Below are positions 41,997-49,249 of a stretch of DNA of 64,000 bases, piece after piece. The notes beneath the pieces are model-generated. The model was not told where the DNA came from. It was given only the letters and a program-made list of their open reading frames with translations, and made no database searches. Numbering within the stretch: the stretch's first letter is position 1; every line of letters begins with the position of its first letter. Origin of the DNA: an uncultured Latescibacterota bacterium (GTDB lineage: Bacteria; Latescibacterota; UBA2968; UBA8231); NCBI GenBank assembly GCA_958295495.1, contig OY282352.1:4782049-4846048 (forward strand), written 5' to 3'. The translations under genes and the position numbers were made by a program.

Positions 41997-42967
41997 TGGC
42001 CGCCAAGATCTATCGCTATTGGATCGCGGTACCGAGCGGATTGGAGGCGGTGGCACTCGACGAGTTGCGTGAGCACGCGCCTGAGATACAGCAGGTCGAA
42101 GTCGAACCAGGCGGACGCGTGGGCCAGATTTTTTTTACGTACAAGCGCAGTCCAGGGCGGCTGTTACAACTGCGCTCGGCCGTGCAGTGCGCCGGTTTAA
42201 TCAGCCAGATGCACGGCGTTACGGTGGGTCGCCCGGGCCTTGAATACATAAGCAAACGCATCGCCCGCTGCGATCTGACGCCAGTCCAAAGCCTCGCGCA
42301 GGCCCAATCTGCTGCGGTTGACCCCCGTGCTTTTGCCTTGAGCGCGACGCTGCGGGGCCGCTATCGGTTCAGCGCGGCCGAGCTGACCGCAGCCGTGGCG
42401 GCGGTTTTGCGCGACAAGCACGGGTTGCGCCGCGGCAAAGGGCCGCATCTGCTACGGCTTCACTTACAGCTAAGCGGGCGGCGAGCCCTGTTGGGGCTGC
42501 GGCTGGGGGCGGGTGTTGCGCCGAGTGCGGCCGTGGCGTATTGCTTGGCGCGCTTGGTGGCCATGCAGCCGGGGGCCTGCGTCCTCTGGGCGCGCCGCGA
42601 TCTTGGCGAGTTGGTCGCGCTACAAGAGGCGTTTGCGCCGCGCCTGCTAGTAGGTGTCCGAGCGCACCTAATCGCCGCGCTGGATCATCTGCCTCTTGTG
42701 GGTGCGCGTTTCGATTACACGTTTAGCTTGGCCGGAGAAAACTCCGCCGCTGAGCTGGCCGAATTGGCGCGGGTGTTGCGAGCGGGTGGAATCGCCGTGG
42801 TCCAAGTCGCCGATTTCGATCACTTCATCGCCCTTTTGGAATCCGAGGACTATCCTCTCGAGGTCTTGGCCGACCTCGAGATGCGCGAGCGCGGGCGGGC
42901 GTATCGGCTGGTCGTTCTCGAACGTTTGGAAGAGGAAGAGACTGGGCTTTTACCATTGGTAAAATAG
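41996..42967 (+). CDS. THUMP-domain protein with degenerate methyltransferase domain
   Basis: A 323-residue protein. The N-terminus YWIAVPSGLEAVALDELREH and residues to about 165 look like the ferredoxin-like and THUMP domains of RlmL/Trm14-type tRNA or rRNA methyltransferases (FALSATLRGRYRFSAAELTAAVAAVL). The C-terminal half should be the Rossmann methyltransferase domain, but I see neither a GxGxG S-adenosylmethionine loop nor an N/D-PP-Y/F catalytic motif; it reads YTFSLAGENSAAELAELARVL. It could bind RNA without methylating it. It is the last gene of the M16 array. Confidence 0.65.
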   Translation: MAAKIYRYWIAVPSGLEAVALDELREHAPEIQQVEVEPGGRVGQIFFTYKRSPGRLLQLRSAVQCAGLISQMHGVTVGRPGLEYISKRIARCDLTPVQSLAQAQSAAVDPRAFALSATLRGRYRFSAAELTAAVAAVLRDKHGLRRGKGPHLLRLHLQLSGRRALLGLRLGAGVAPSAAVAYCLARLVAMQPGACVLWARRDLGELVALQEAFAPRLLVGVRAHLIAALDHLPLVGARFDYTFSLAGENSAAELAELARVLRAGGIAVVQVADFDHFIALLESEDYPLEVLADLEMRERGRAYRLVVLERLEEEETGLLPLVK

Positions 42968-42991
42968 CCTTGAGCCTTTCCCGGTATATGG

Positions 42992-43020
42992 CTTGGCCTT
43001 GGGAGCGCTATCCATTAACT
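42992..43020 (+). promoter_or_regulatory. Candidate promoter of the 2TM / proline-rich pair
   Basis: TTGGCC at 42992-42997, 17 nt, TAACTT at 43015-43020. The stretch up to the ATG at 43056 is clearly AT-richer than its surroundings. Confidence 0.4.
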
Positions 43021-43055
43021 TCATATACTATCCTCTATACTAAAGTAGGCCTGAT

Positions 43056-43550
43056 ATGTTGCGCGATGAAATCTGGAACCAGCTAGTGGACGCAGAACGC
43101 CTAGTCCGATATTATGGCGATCTGGCTCAGCATTACAATAGATGCAGTTGGATTCTTCGGGGGATTATTCTTCTGTTCTGCATGGCAGGCATAACTGCAC
43201 TACTGGACAGGATACCTGAGTGGGCTAACCTCATAGTATATGCCGTTTTGGCTGGGGCCATTGTTTCGGAGGCCATTATGAGTTACGAAAAAAAGGCGGC
43301 ATTGGTTGGGATCATCTATATCCGATGCGATAAACTGCTGGATCAGTGGCGCGATTTGTGGAATGAAGTTGATCAAGAAGATCCTGTGGATGAGGGTGTC
43401 ATACAAGAGAAGTATCGCCGTCTGAGGGACGATCTAACGGATGTGACGGGATGGGTTGCCCTGTGTGGTATTTCAGAACATAAACGCATCCATAGAAAAG
43501 CAACAAAAAAGGCCTATGAAACTATAGAAGGGTACTATGCTCATGTCTAG
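43056..43550 (+). CDS. Two-helix membrane protein, SLATT-like
   Basis: A 164-residue protein. A short helical head (DEIWNQLVDAERLVRYYGDL) is followed by two membrane helices (WILRGIILLFCMAGITALL and ANLIVYAVLAGAIVSEAIM) and a cytoplasmic helical tail of about 90 residues (KKAALVGIIYIRCDKLLDQW, then a basic end EHKRIHRKATKK). This layout matches SLATT-type 2TM effector proteins that accompany nucleotide-signalling defence systems; the match is by architecture, not by firm motif. The gene is AT-richer than its neighbours and sits as an island between the THUMP gene and hemL. It overlaps the proline-rich gene. Confidence 0.6.
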   Translation: MLRDEIWNQLVDAERLVRYYGDLAQHYNRCSWILRGIILLFCMAGITALLDRIPEWANLIVYAVLAGAIVSEAIMSYEKKAALVGIIYIRCDKLLDQWRDLWNEVDQEDPVDEGVIQEKYRRLRDDLTDVTGWVALCGISEHKRIHRKATKKAYETIEGYYAHV

Positions 43551-43719
43551 AGAAGGCCGAACTAGGAATAGTCAGCCGCCTAGACCGCCACATCCTCCGC
43601 CACCACCGCCTCCGCCTCGCCCGCCTAGACCGCCACATCCTCCGCCACCACCACCGCCTCCGCCTCGCAAACCGACCCCGAAGAATCTGCCTGCTCAAAA
43701 ATCTAGGTGCTCAAGATGA
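43543..43719 (+). CDS. Small proline-rich protein partner of the 2TM protein
   Basis: A 58-residue protein from the ATG at 43543 (or 60 from 43537). After MSREGRTRNSQ it is nearly pure proline with arginine and histidine (RPPHPPPPPPPP type), in two tandem copies, and ends in KPTPKNLPAQKSRCSR. There is no signal peptide or hydrophobic helix. Its start overlaps the stop of the 2TM gene (ATGTCTAG), so the two are made together. The polyproline II helix could be a binding ligand. Translation would meet strong polyproline stalling, which needs elongation factor P. Its end overlaps the hemL start region. Confidence 0.55.
   Translation: MSREGRTRNSQPPRPPHPPPPPPPPRPPRPPHPPPPPPPPPRKPTPKNLPAQKSRCSR
43576..43668 (+). 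repeat. Tandem duplication in the proline-rich gene
   Basis: A 45-nt unit (43576-43620) is repeated directly at 43621-43668 with one extra codon. The DNA copies are otherwise identical, which points to a recent duplication. Confidence 0.9.
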
Positions 43720-45005
43720 AACGAGTCAGTTCCGCAACAGCCTTCGCCCAAGCACAACAGGTCATTCCCGGAGGCGTGAACAGTCCGGCGCGAGCTTTCG
43801 GCGCGGTGGGCGGTGGCCCCCGCTTTATCGACCGGGGGGCTGGTTCGCGCCTGTTTGATATCGATGGCCGCGAATACATCGACTACGTGTGCTCTTGGGG
43901 GCCGCTCATTTTCGGCCATGCCCATCCCCGCGTCGTAAAGGCCGTCCAAGCGGCTTGCGCGAAGGGAACCAGTTTCGGTGCCCCGACCGAGTTGGAAACC
44001 GCATTGGCCGAGCGCATCATCGCCATGGTCCCCTCCATTGAAATGGTGCGGATGGTGAGTTCGGGGACGGAGGCCACGATGGCCGCGGTTCGTTTGGCCC
44101 GCGGCCATACCGGAAGGGACAAAATCGCCAAATTCGAGGGCTGCTGGCACGGGCACGGGGACAGTTTCTTGAGCGAAGCCGGGTCTTCGGCCCTGACCTT
44201 GGGGGTCCCTACCAGTCCGGGCGTGCCGCAAAGCGTGGTTGATTCGACCTTGACGCTGCCGTACAACGACGCGGACGCCGTGCGTGCGGTCGTGCGGGAA
44301 AACAGCGGCCAGATCGCCGCCATCATCGTCGAGCCAGTGGCCGGTAACATGGGGGCCGTGCCCCCGCGCAAGGGGTTTCTCCCCGCGCTGCGCCAGATCG
44401 CCGACGAAGAGGGGATCGTCCTCATCTTCGACGAGGTCATCACTGGGTTCCGCGTCGGCCCAGGTGGGGCGCAAGAGCGCTATGGCGTGATGCCCGACCT
44501 GACGTGCTTGGGCAAAATAGTCGGGGGCGGCTTGCCGGCCGCCGCGTACGGCGGCAAGCGAGAGATCATGGAAAACGTGTCGCCGCTCGGCATAAAAGTC
44601 TCGCAGGCCGGCACCTTATCGGGCAACCCCCTCGCCATGGCCGCTGGCTTGGAGCAATTGAACATGCTGTCTGAACCCGGGGTCTATGAAACGCTGGAGA
44701 GCCGCTGCGCCGACTTGGCGGCCGGCATGGCCGACAACCTACAAAAACTAGGCTTGAACTACGCGCTCAACCGGGTTGGTGCCATGCTCTGCATGTTTTT
44801 TACCTCGTGTCCGGTGGTGGATTTTGCCAGCGTCGGAACGGTCGATCTAGCGCGCTTTAAGCGCTATTTCTGGGCTTGCCTAGAGCAGGGCCTTTATCTG
44901 GCTCCCTCCCAATACGAATGTATGTTCCCCTCGCTCGCCCACGAGGAAGGGGATATCGAAGAAACCCTCCGCATTCACTTTGACGCGCTCAAGGCCGTGC
45001 ATTGA
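43716..45005 (+). CDS. hemL: Glutamate-1-semialdehyde 2,1-aminomutase
   Basis: A 429-residue PLP enzyme: QVIPGGVNSPARAFGAVGG at the N-terminus, VSSGTEATMAAVRLARGHTG, FEGCWHGHGDSFL, LIFDEVITGFRVGPGGAQE and the LTCLGKIVGGGLPAAAYGG stretch with the PLP lysine. It makes 5-aminolevulinate in the C5 heme pathway, which fits the heme demand of the respiratory block. I prefer the ATG at 43716 (AGGTG just before) over the GTG at 43707. The stop overlaps the SPOR lipoprotein start. Confidence 0.96.
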   Translation: MKRVSSATAFAQAQQVIPGGVNSPARAFGAVGGGPRFIDRGAGSRLFDIDGREYIDYVCSWGPLIFGHAHPRVVKAVQAACAKGTSFGAPTELETALAERIIAMVPSIEMVRMVSSGTEATMAAVRLARGHTGRDKIAKFEGCWHGHGDSFLSEAGSSALTLGVPTSPGVPQSVVDSTLTLPYNDADAVRAVVRENSGQIAAIIVEPVAGNMGAVPPRKGFLPALRQIADEEGIVLIFDEVITGFRVGPGGAQERYGVMPDLTCLGKIVGGGLPAAAYGGKREIMENVSPLGIKVSQAGTLSGNPLAMAAGLEQLNMLSEPGVYETLESRCADLAAGMADNLQKLGLNYALNRVGAMLCMFFTSCPVVDFASVGTVDLARFKRYFWACLEQGLYLAPSQYECMFPSLAHEEGDIEETLRIHFDALKAVH

Positions 45006-45466
45006 GCGCAGTGAATTCCAATAGGCTGTGGATGCTCGCCTGTACAGTCCTTTGGGCCGGGGGATGCGCCGACGGCGGGGTGCGCGAAGACAAACGGGTG
45101 CCCGAACCCGAACCTGCTAGTCGCCGCGAGATAGTCATTTTAACGCCGGCTGACTCTGTGGTCGCCCCAGCCGATGCCAGCGATGCCAGCGATGCCGGTG
45201 ATGCCAGCGATACTAGCCCGGTATTTTTCGATCCCGACGGCCAATTCACCATTCAAGTCGGCGTCTATCGGGACGCGAAGCGCGCCGATCAGAAGGTGCG
45301 CGAATTGAAGGACGAGGGCTATCCGGCCTATAGTGTGCAGAGCGGTGCTGGTGTGCGGGTGCGGATCGGCTATTTCAGCAAGCACACCGACGCCGACCGC
45401 TTCGGTCGCATTTTTGCCAAGGATCGCGGAGTCGAGTATTGGATAGCTCAGCGCGCCAATGAATAA
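45002..45466 (+). CDS. SPOR-domain lipoprotein
   Basis: A 154-residue protein: lipoprotein signal ending in LWAGGC, a linker with a short DAS repeat, and a C-terminal SPOR domain (FTIQVGVYRDAKRADQKVRE and GVRVRIGYFSKHTDADRF), which binds denuded glycan strands at the division septum. The start is either the TTG at 45002, overlapping the hemL stop, or the GTG at 45011; both leave the signal intact. The 3' end overlaps the next gene by 8 nt. Confidence 0.85.
   Translation: MSAVNSNRLWMLACTVLWAGGCADGGVREDKRVPEPEPASRREIVILTPADSVVAPADASDASDAGDASDTSPVFFDPDGQFTIQVGVYRDAKRADQKVRELKDEGYPAYSVQSGAGVRVRIGYFSKHTDADRFGRIFAKDRGVEYWIAQRANE
45173..45217 (+). repeat. Five 9-nt repeats coding for Asp-Ala-Ser
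   Basis: GATGCCAGC, GATGCCAGC, GATGCCGGT, GATGCCAGC, GATACTAGC: a short in-frame slippage array in the linker of the SPOR lipoprotein. Confidence 0.9.
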
Positions 45467-45869
45467 AACTCGCGTACTGTGCTGCGGCACTTTTGATTAC
45501 CTGCACCCAGGCCACCGATCCTGCATCGCGCAGGCGGCTGCGCTGGGCGACGAACTGTTCGTCGTGGTCGCCCGCGACGAGAACGTCCGGCGCATCAAGG
45601 GGCACTATCCCGACCAATCCCAAGAAGAGCGCAAAGCCGCGCTGGAGAGGCTGCCCGAGGTCGCCGAAGTCCGCCTCGGCCACGAGGGGTTTAACTTTTT
45701 GCGCATCGTCGGCGAGATCGCGCCCCATATTATTGCCCTCGGCTACGACCAAAGGAGGCCAGCGGGTTTGGCCGAAGCCTTTCCTCAGTGCGAAATCGTC
45801 GTTCTTCAGCCCCATCGCCCCGAGCAGTTTAAGTCGTCTCTCTTCCGGCGTCAGGCAGGCCGCACTTGA
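45459..45869 (+). CDS. Cytidylyltransferase-like protein (RibL/FAD synthase-like)
   Basis: A 136-residue nucleotidyltransferase: CCGTFDYLHPGHRSCIAQA holds the HxGH-type motif, followed by VVVARDENVRRIKGHYPDQS and IIALGYDQRRP. The ARDxxVxxIKG and LGHEG patterns recall archaeal RibL FAD synthases and TagD-like cytidylyltransferases. The substrate (FMN, glycerol-3-phosphate or another phosphate) is not certain. It overlaps both neighbours by 4-8 nt. Confidence 0.82.
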   Translation: MNKTRVLCCGTFDYLHPGHRSCIAQAAALGDELFVVVARDENVRRIKGHYPDQSQEERKAALERLPEVAEVRLGHEGFNFLRIVGEIAPHIIALGYDQRRPAGLAEAFPQCEIVVLQPHRPEQFKSSLFRRQAGRT

Positions 45870-46423
45870 ATCCCGTACCCCAGCTCATCCTCTGGTATGG
45901 ACGCGAGGCGGCCCCGGCCTTGCCGGAAATGGCCGGCTGTTGGCTGCGGACGTACCAGCCGGGCGACGAGGAAGGCTGGTTGGCCCTATTGCAGGCCAAC
46001 GGCGAATTGGGCCATTGGGACCGACAGCGGCTAGAGGACGTACTGGAAGAAACCCGGGTCCAGCTCTTTGTCGAGTGCGAGGGGCAGATCGTCGCCTGTA
46101 CGGGTTGCAACGACCGCACCCGCGAGCTGCAGCCGTGTTGGGAAATCGGTTGGGTTGCAGTCCACCCGGACTTTCAAGGGCGCGGCTTGGGCAAGTTCAT
46201 TGTCGGGGCGGCCGTGGCCCAAGCCAAGGCGCTGGGACCGCGGCCCATATACTTGGTGACCGACGACTTCCGCATCCCGGCCCTGCGCTGCTATCTCAAG
46301 TTGGGCTTCGCGCCCAATAACAGCCATCCATCCTACCCGCGCCGGTGGGCCGACATATTTGCCCGTTTGGGGGCGGCTTATCAGGCCCTAAAACCCGAGT
46401 TCGTCTCCTCCGATCAATCCTAG
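45866..46423 (+). CDS. GNAT-family N-acetyltransferase
   Basis: A 185-residue protein with a GNAT core: WEIGWVAVHPDFQGRGLGKFI carries the acetyl-CoA loop (QGRGLG), followed by RPIYLVTDDFRIPALRCYLKLGF with the C-terminal motif. The first 60 residues hold a YQPGDEEGWLALLQANGELG stretch found in such enzymes. The substrate is unknown. The TTG start at 45866 overlaps the previous stop; no better start is in reach. Confidence 0.82.
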   Translation: MNPVPQLILWYGREAAPALPEMAGCWLRTYQPGDEEGWLALLQANGELGHWDRQRLEDVLEETRVQLFVECEGQIVACTGCNDRTRELQPCWEIGWVAVHPDFQGRGLGKFIVGAAVAQAKALGPRPIYLVTDDFRIPALRCYLKLGFAPNNSHPSYPRRWADIFARLGAAYQALKPEFVSSDQS

Positions 46424-46437
46424 GGGAGTAGCGCAAA

Positions 46438-46725
46438 CTGCCCATTGGCATTCAGACCTTTAGTGAGATTCGCGAGGAGGCCTGCTACTATGTCGATAAG
46501 ACCGCCTACATAGGGAGGTTGGTCGCCGAGGGCAAGCACTACTTTCCGTCGCGCCCGCGTCGATTTGGCAAGAGGTCGCTGGGGCTGGACATCACGGTGG
46601 AGGACAGTAGCAGGGACATGGCGGTGGAGTTCAATGGGAACGTGTACCTGTTCGAGTTCAAGGTGGTGGAACGGGCATCGGCGGGGGCGGTGCTGCGGCA
46701 GTTGAAGGCGAGGGGCAGCGATTGA
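46438..46725 (+). pseudogene. Remnant of an AAA-ATPase / PD-(D/E)XK nuclease gene
   Basis: The 95 codons read LPIGIQTFSEIREEACYYVD, then KHYFPSRPRRFGKRS, and end with MAVEFNGNVYLFEFKVVE. These are the first about 50 and a stretch near the end of a family of about 500-residue proteins (N-terminal P-loop ATPase, C-terminal nuclease domain). The middle is deleted: Walker A is broken after RRFGK, and the text jumps to the nuclease strand. There is no start codon in frame, only a TAG at 46429. The joined pieces keep frame, so decay is probably recent. Confidence 0.85.
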
Positions 46726-46726
46726 C

Positions 46727-47842
46727 TCAGTCCAAATAGCCTAGCTGCCGCAGCCGCTGCTCCAACACCGCGCGATCGGCGGCCGGTCTCCAATCCGCAT
46801 GCCCGTAGTTAGACGCGGCCTTGAGCGCGGCATAAGCCGCGTGGTACTGGTGTGTGCGGCCCAAGGCCGGGCGCGGCGTTTCGCTGAAGGTGGCGACTAA
46901 GGTCTCTCGCTGAGTCAGTTCGTCGTAGCTGAACTTGGCGTCTGCGTCAAACAGCGACCACTGGCGGCCATAGTGGGGGGCCGTCGGGCCGGGGTCGATT
47001 TCGGCGAGGTAGTACTGGGGTGTGAGCGGGGAGCGGATGTCGCGGGCAAAGCCGCGGTAGGGATGCGCTAACTCCAAGAGCGACAAGAAAGTAGGGAAAA
47101 GATCGACGAGGGAAATCAAGCCGCGCCCGGGGGCGGAATTGTCCGCGCCGGGCAGGCGGTAGTACAGGGGGACGCGGAGCACATCGTTGCGCAAAGTGTG
47201 GCCGTGATATGGCTCGTCGGGCTGCCAGCTCTCGCCGTGATCGCTGAGAATAAAAACGGCCCAAGTCTCGCGGTCCAAAGCGGCCAAGAGCGGAGCGATG
47301 CGCTGCTCGAAGAGCCGCTCAATGGCGGCGCGATAGCGCGCCTGCACGAGGTCGAGCCGCCCGGCGGCCAAAAGCCGCCCGGTCTCCCCAAAGGCCAAGC
47401 CATCGGCCGCGCCGTAAGGGGCGTGAACGCTCCAGTAGTGGACGAAGAGGAAGGTCGGCTCGCGGCGTTGCAGCCAGCCGGTAAGCTGCTCGTCGGCCGG
47501 CAAAGGGGCTATGTGATCGGCGTAGCTCAGGCCGGTGAAAATGTCCGGGGCCTCTGAGAACGCGCCGATCGCATAGCCGGCTCGGCGGCAAAGGGTGAAG
47601 AGATCGGCAAATCCCTGCCGCATAGTCGGCGACTGCTGGCCTTCGATGCCGTGTTCAAACGGGTATAGCCCGGTAAAAAGCGAGGTGTGGACCGGGCGAG
47701 TCGCCGAGGAAACCGAAAAACAGCGCTGACAGAGGTGAAAATCGCACGTCAAGTCGGAAAATCGGGGCGTGCGCACGGCCGCACTGACCCCTGGAGCAAA
47801 ATCCAAGCGCAAGCTATCGACCGAAATCAACAGCAGGTTCAT
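46727..47842 (-). CDS. Sulfatase-like alkaline-phosphatase-superfamily hydrolase
   Basis: A 371-residue protein: LLLISVDSLRLDF with the metal aspartate, CFSVSSATRPVHTSLFTGLY in the place of the catalytic Cys/Ser loop, and FILSDHGESW with GHTLRNDVLRVPLYYR as the second metal site. The formylglycine consensus C/S-x-P-x-R reads SSATRP, so it may use serine or threonine directly, as phosphonate or phosphodiester hydrolases do. There is no signal peptide: a cytoplasmic enzyme is likely. It overlaps the HU gene by 4 nt and is the last gene of the minus-strand array. Confidence 0.83.
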   Translation of the reverse strand: MNLLLISVDSLRLDFAPGVSAAVRTPRFSDLTCDFHLCQRCFSVSSATRPVHTSLFTGLYPFEHGIEGQQSPTMRQGFADLFTLCRRAGYAIGAFSEAPDIFTGLSYADHIAPLPADEQLTGWLQRREPTFLFVHYWSVHAPYGAADGLAFGETGRLLAAGRLDLVQARYRAAIERLFEQRIAPLLAALDRETWAVFILSDHGESWQPDEPYHGHTLRNDVLRVPLYYRLPGADNSAPGRGLISLVDLFPTFLSLLELAHPYRGFARDIRSPLTPQYYLAEIDPGPTAPHYGRQWSLFDADAKFSYDELTQRETLVATFSETPRPALGRTHQYHAAYAALKAASNYGHADWRPAADRAVLEQRLRQLGYLD

Positions 47843-48123
47843 GATTCGCGCTGGACAACTCGGCTCTTTACGGCGTTGGACGGTTTAAAGGTCGGGGTTT
47901 GGCACTTGGGAATTGCGATGGTCACGCCGGCTTTGGGGTTGCGGCCGATGCGCGGTGCGCGCTCCACGACCTTGAAGGTACCAAAGCTGCGGATTTCGAC
48001 GTGATCGCCCGCTTCGAGGGCTTGGGCGATGGCTTCGATGAAACCCTCGATGACGGCCGCGGTATCCACTTGGGAGAGTCCAGTGCTCTGGGCTAGCTGC
48101 TGGGCGATCTCGGCTTTAGTCAT
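47839..48123 (-). CDS. hup: HU-family DNA-binding protein
   Basis: A 94-residue protein: MTKAEIAQQLAQSTGLSQ, then GDHVEIRSFGTFKVVERAPRIGRNPKAG (the beta-arm with its GRNP tip) and a C-terminal helix region extended by a few residues. It bends DNA and compacts the nucleoid. It is embedded between a D-threonine-aldolase-like gene (28-nt gap) and a sulfatase gene (4-nt overlap), which is unusual for HU. A separate promoter inside the upstream gene is possible. Confidence 0.94.
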   Translation of the reverse strand: MTKAEIAQQLAQSTGLSQVDTAAVIEGFIEAIAQALEAGDHVEIRSFGTFKVVERAPRIGRNPKAGVTIAIPKCQTPTFKPSNAVKSRVVQRES

Positions 48124-48151
48124 TGGCTTTCTCCGTTGCTATTACTCGGCG

Positions 48152-49249
48152 TTAGTGCAAGAGGCCTCGCGCCGAGATGTCCCATATTTTCTCTACGCGC
48201 CCCTTGCGGAGGGCGACGAAGTAATTGTGGAGGACAGTCGTCGAATCCGAATAGCCGACGAGCAATTCGATCCGCTCGCCCAAGGCCGGCCCGGCTTGGC
48301 CCTCTACGATGTCGAAGATGCCGTGTTCAGCAGACAGGCCGCGCAAGCGCAGATCGCTTCGGCCCAGCACCTCCGGCGGCCGGTGGCCGGACGACAGCGT
48401 CTTAAAGCCAGCATCGACGACGACCCGGTCGGCAGCGCGGCTGGTGATCGTGGTGAGCACCGTTAGGGCGGGGGCGAGGGCTTCAACGTGACAGGTGTGG
48501 CGATACATGGCGTCCATGAACACGCCACCGCCGGCTTGAAGCTCGGTGATCCCGTCGTGGAGGGCGCTGATCTCGTATGAACCCGTGCCACCGGCGCTGA
48601 CGATCTCCACCAGTATGCCATTGTCTTCCAGTAAGTTGCGCGACTCTACTAATAGATCCAGTGCATGGTAACAAGCCTTTTGCTTGGCCGAGTGGGGCCA
48701 GCAGTCGAGCACGTGGCCCTCGTAGCCCATCAGGCCCTTGAACGCCAGCTTAGGTTGGTCGCTAATGGCCTTGGACAAAGCGAGAACAGGAGGGCCAGGT
48801 GCCACGCCGACCCGCTTCATGCCAATGTCGATCTCCACGACCACGGGGATGCGGACGCCCGCGGCCGCGGCCGCTGTGGCCATAGGTTCGACGACGGCGA
48901 TATTATCCACGGCGGCAATGACTTCGGCTCGGTGTTGCAGGCGGGCTAGGGCGGCGAATTTCGCCGGACTGACGATCTGGTTGGCCAGCAAGATGGAGGA
49001 TACGCCATGCGCGACCATCCACTCGGCTTCGCTCAACTTGGCGCAGGTGATGCCACAAGCCCCGTTGGCCAGCTCAATGTGGGCTATGGCCGGGGATTTG
49101 TGCGCCTTGCTATGGGGCCGCCATGCCTTGCCGTTGGCGCGGCAATACGCGGCCAAATGCCGCACATTGGATTCAAAGCGGTCGAGATTGAGCAGCAGCA
49201 CCGGGGTTTCTAAATCGCCAACTGCTTGGCCGGGCGTGGGTGTGTTCAC
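48152..49249 (-). CDS. D-threonine-aldolase-like PLP enzyme
   Basis: A 365-residue fold-type III PLP protein: LETPVLLLNLDRFESNVRHL, then RPHSKAHKSPAIAHI with the PLP lysine, VVVEIDIGMKRVGV, GLMGYEGHVLD and VSAGGTGSYEIS for phosphate binding; near the end VVVDAGFKTLSS and SAEHGIFD supply the divalent-metal site of D-threonine aldolases. It probably splits D-3-hydroxy amino acids to glycine and an aldehyde. It overlaps the aldo/keto reductase gene by 4 nt. The glycine could feed the GcvTP system encoded upstream, which is speculative. Confidence 0.87.
   Translation of the reverse strand: MNTPTPGQAVGDLETPVLLLNLDRFESNVRHLAAYCRANGKAWRPHSKAHKSPAIAHIELANGACGITCAKLSEAEWMVAHGVSSILLANQIVSPAKFAALARLQHRAEVIAAVDNIAVVEPMATAAAAAGVRIPVVVEIDIGMKRVGVAPGPPVLALSKAISDQPKLAFKGLMGYEGHVLDCWPHSAKQKACYHALDLLVESRNLLEDNGILVEIVSAGGTGSYEISALHDGITELQAGGGVFMDAMYRHTCHVEALAPALTVLTTITSRAADRVVVDAGFKTLSSGHRPPEVLGRSDLRLRGLSAEHGIFDIVEGQAGPALGERIELLVGYSDSTTVLHNYFVALRKGRVEKIWDISARGLLH

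Noticed and set aside
45173..45217. 9-nt repeats as a phase-variation switch
   Set aside because: The unit is a multiple of three, so changes in copy number only alter linker length.
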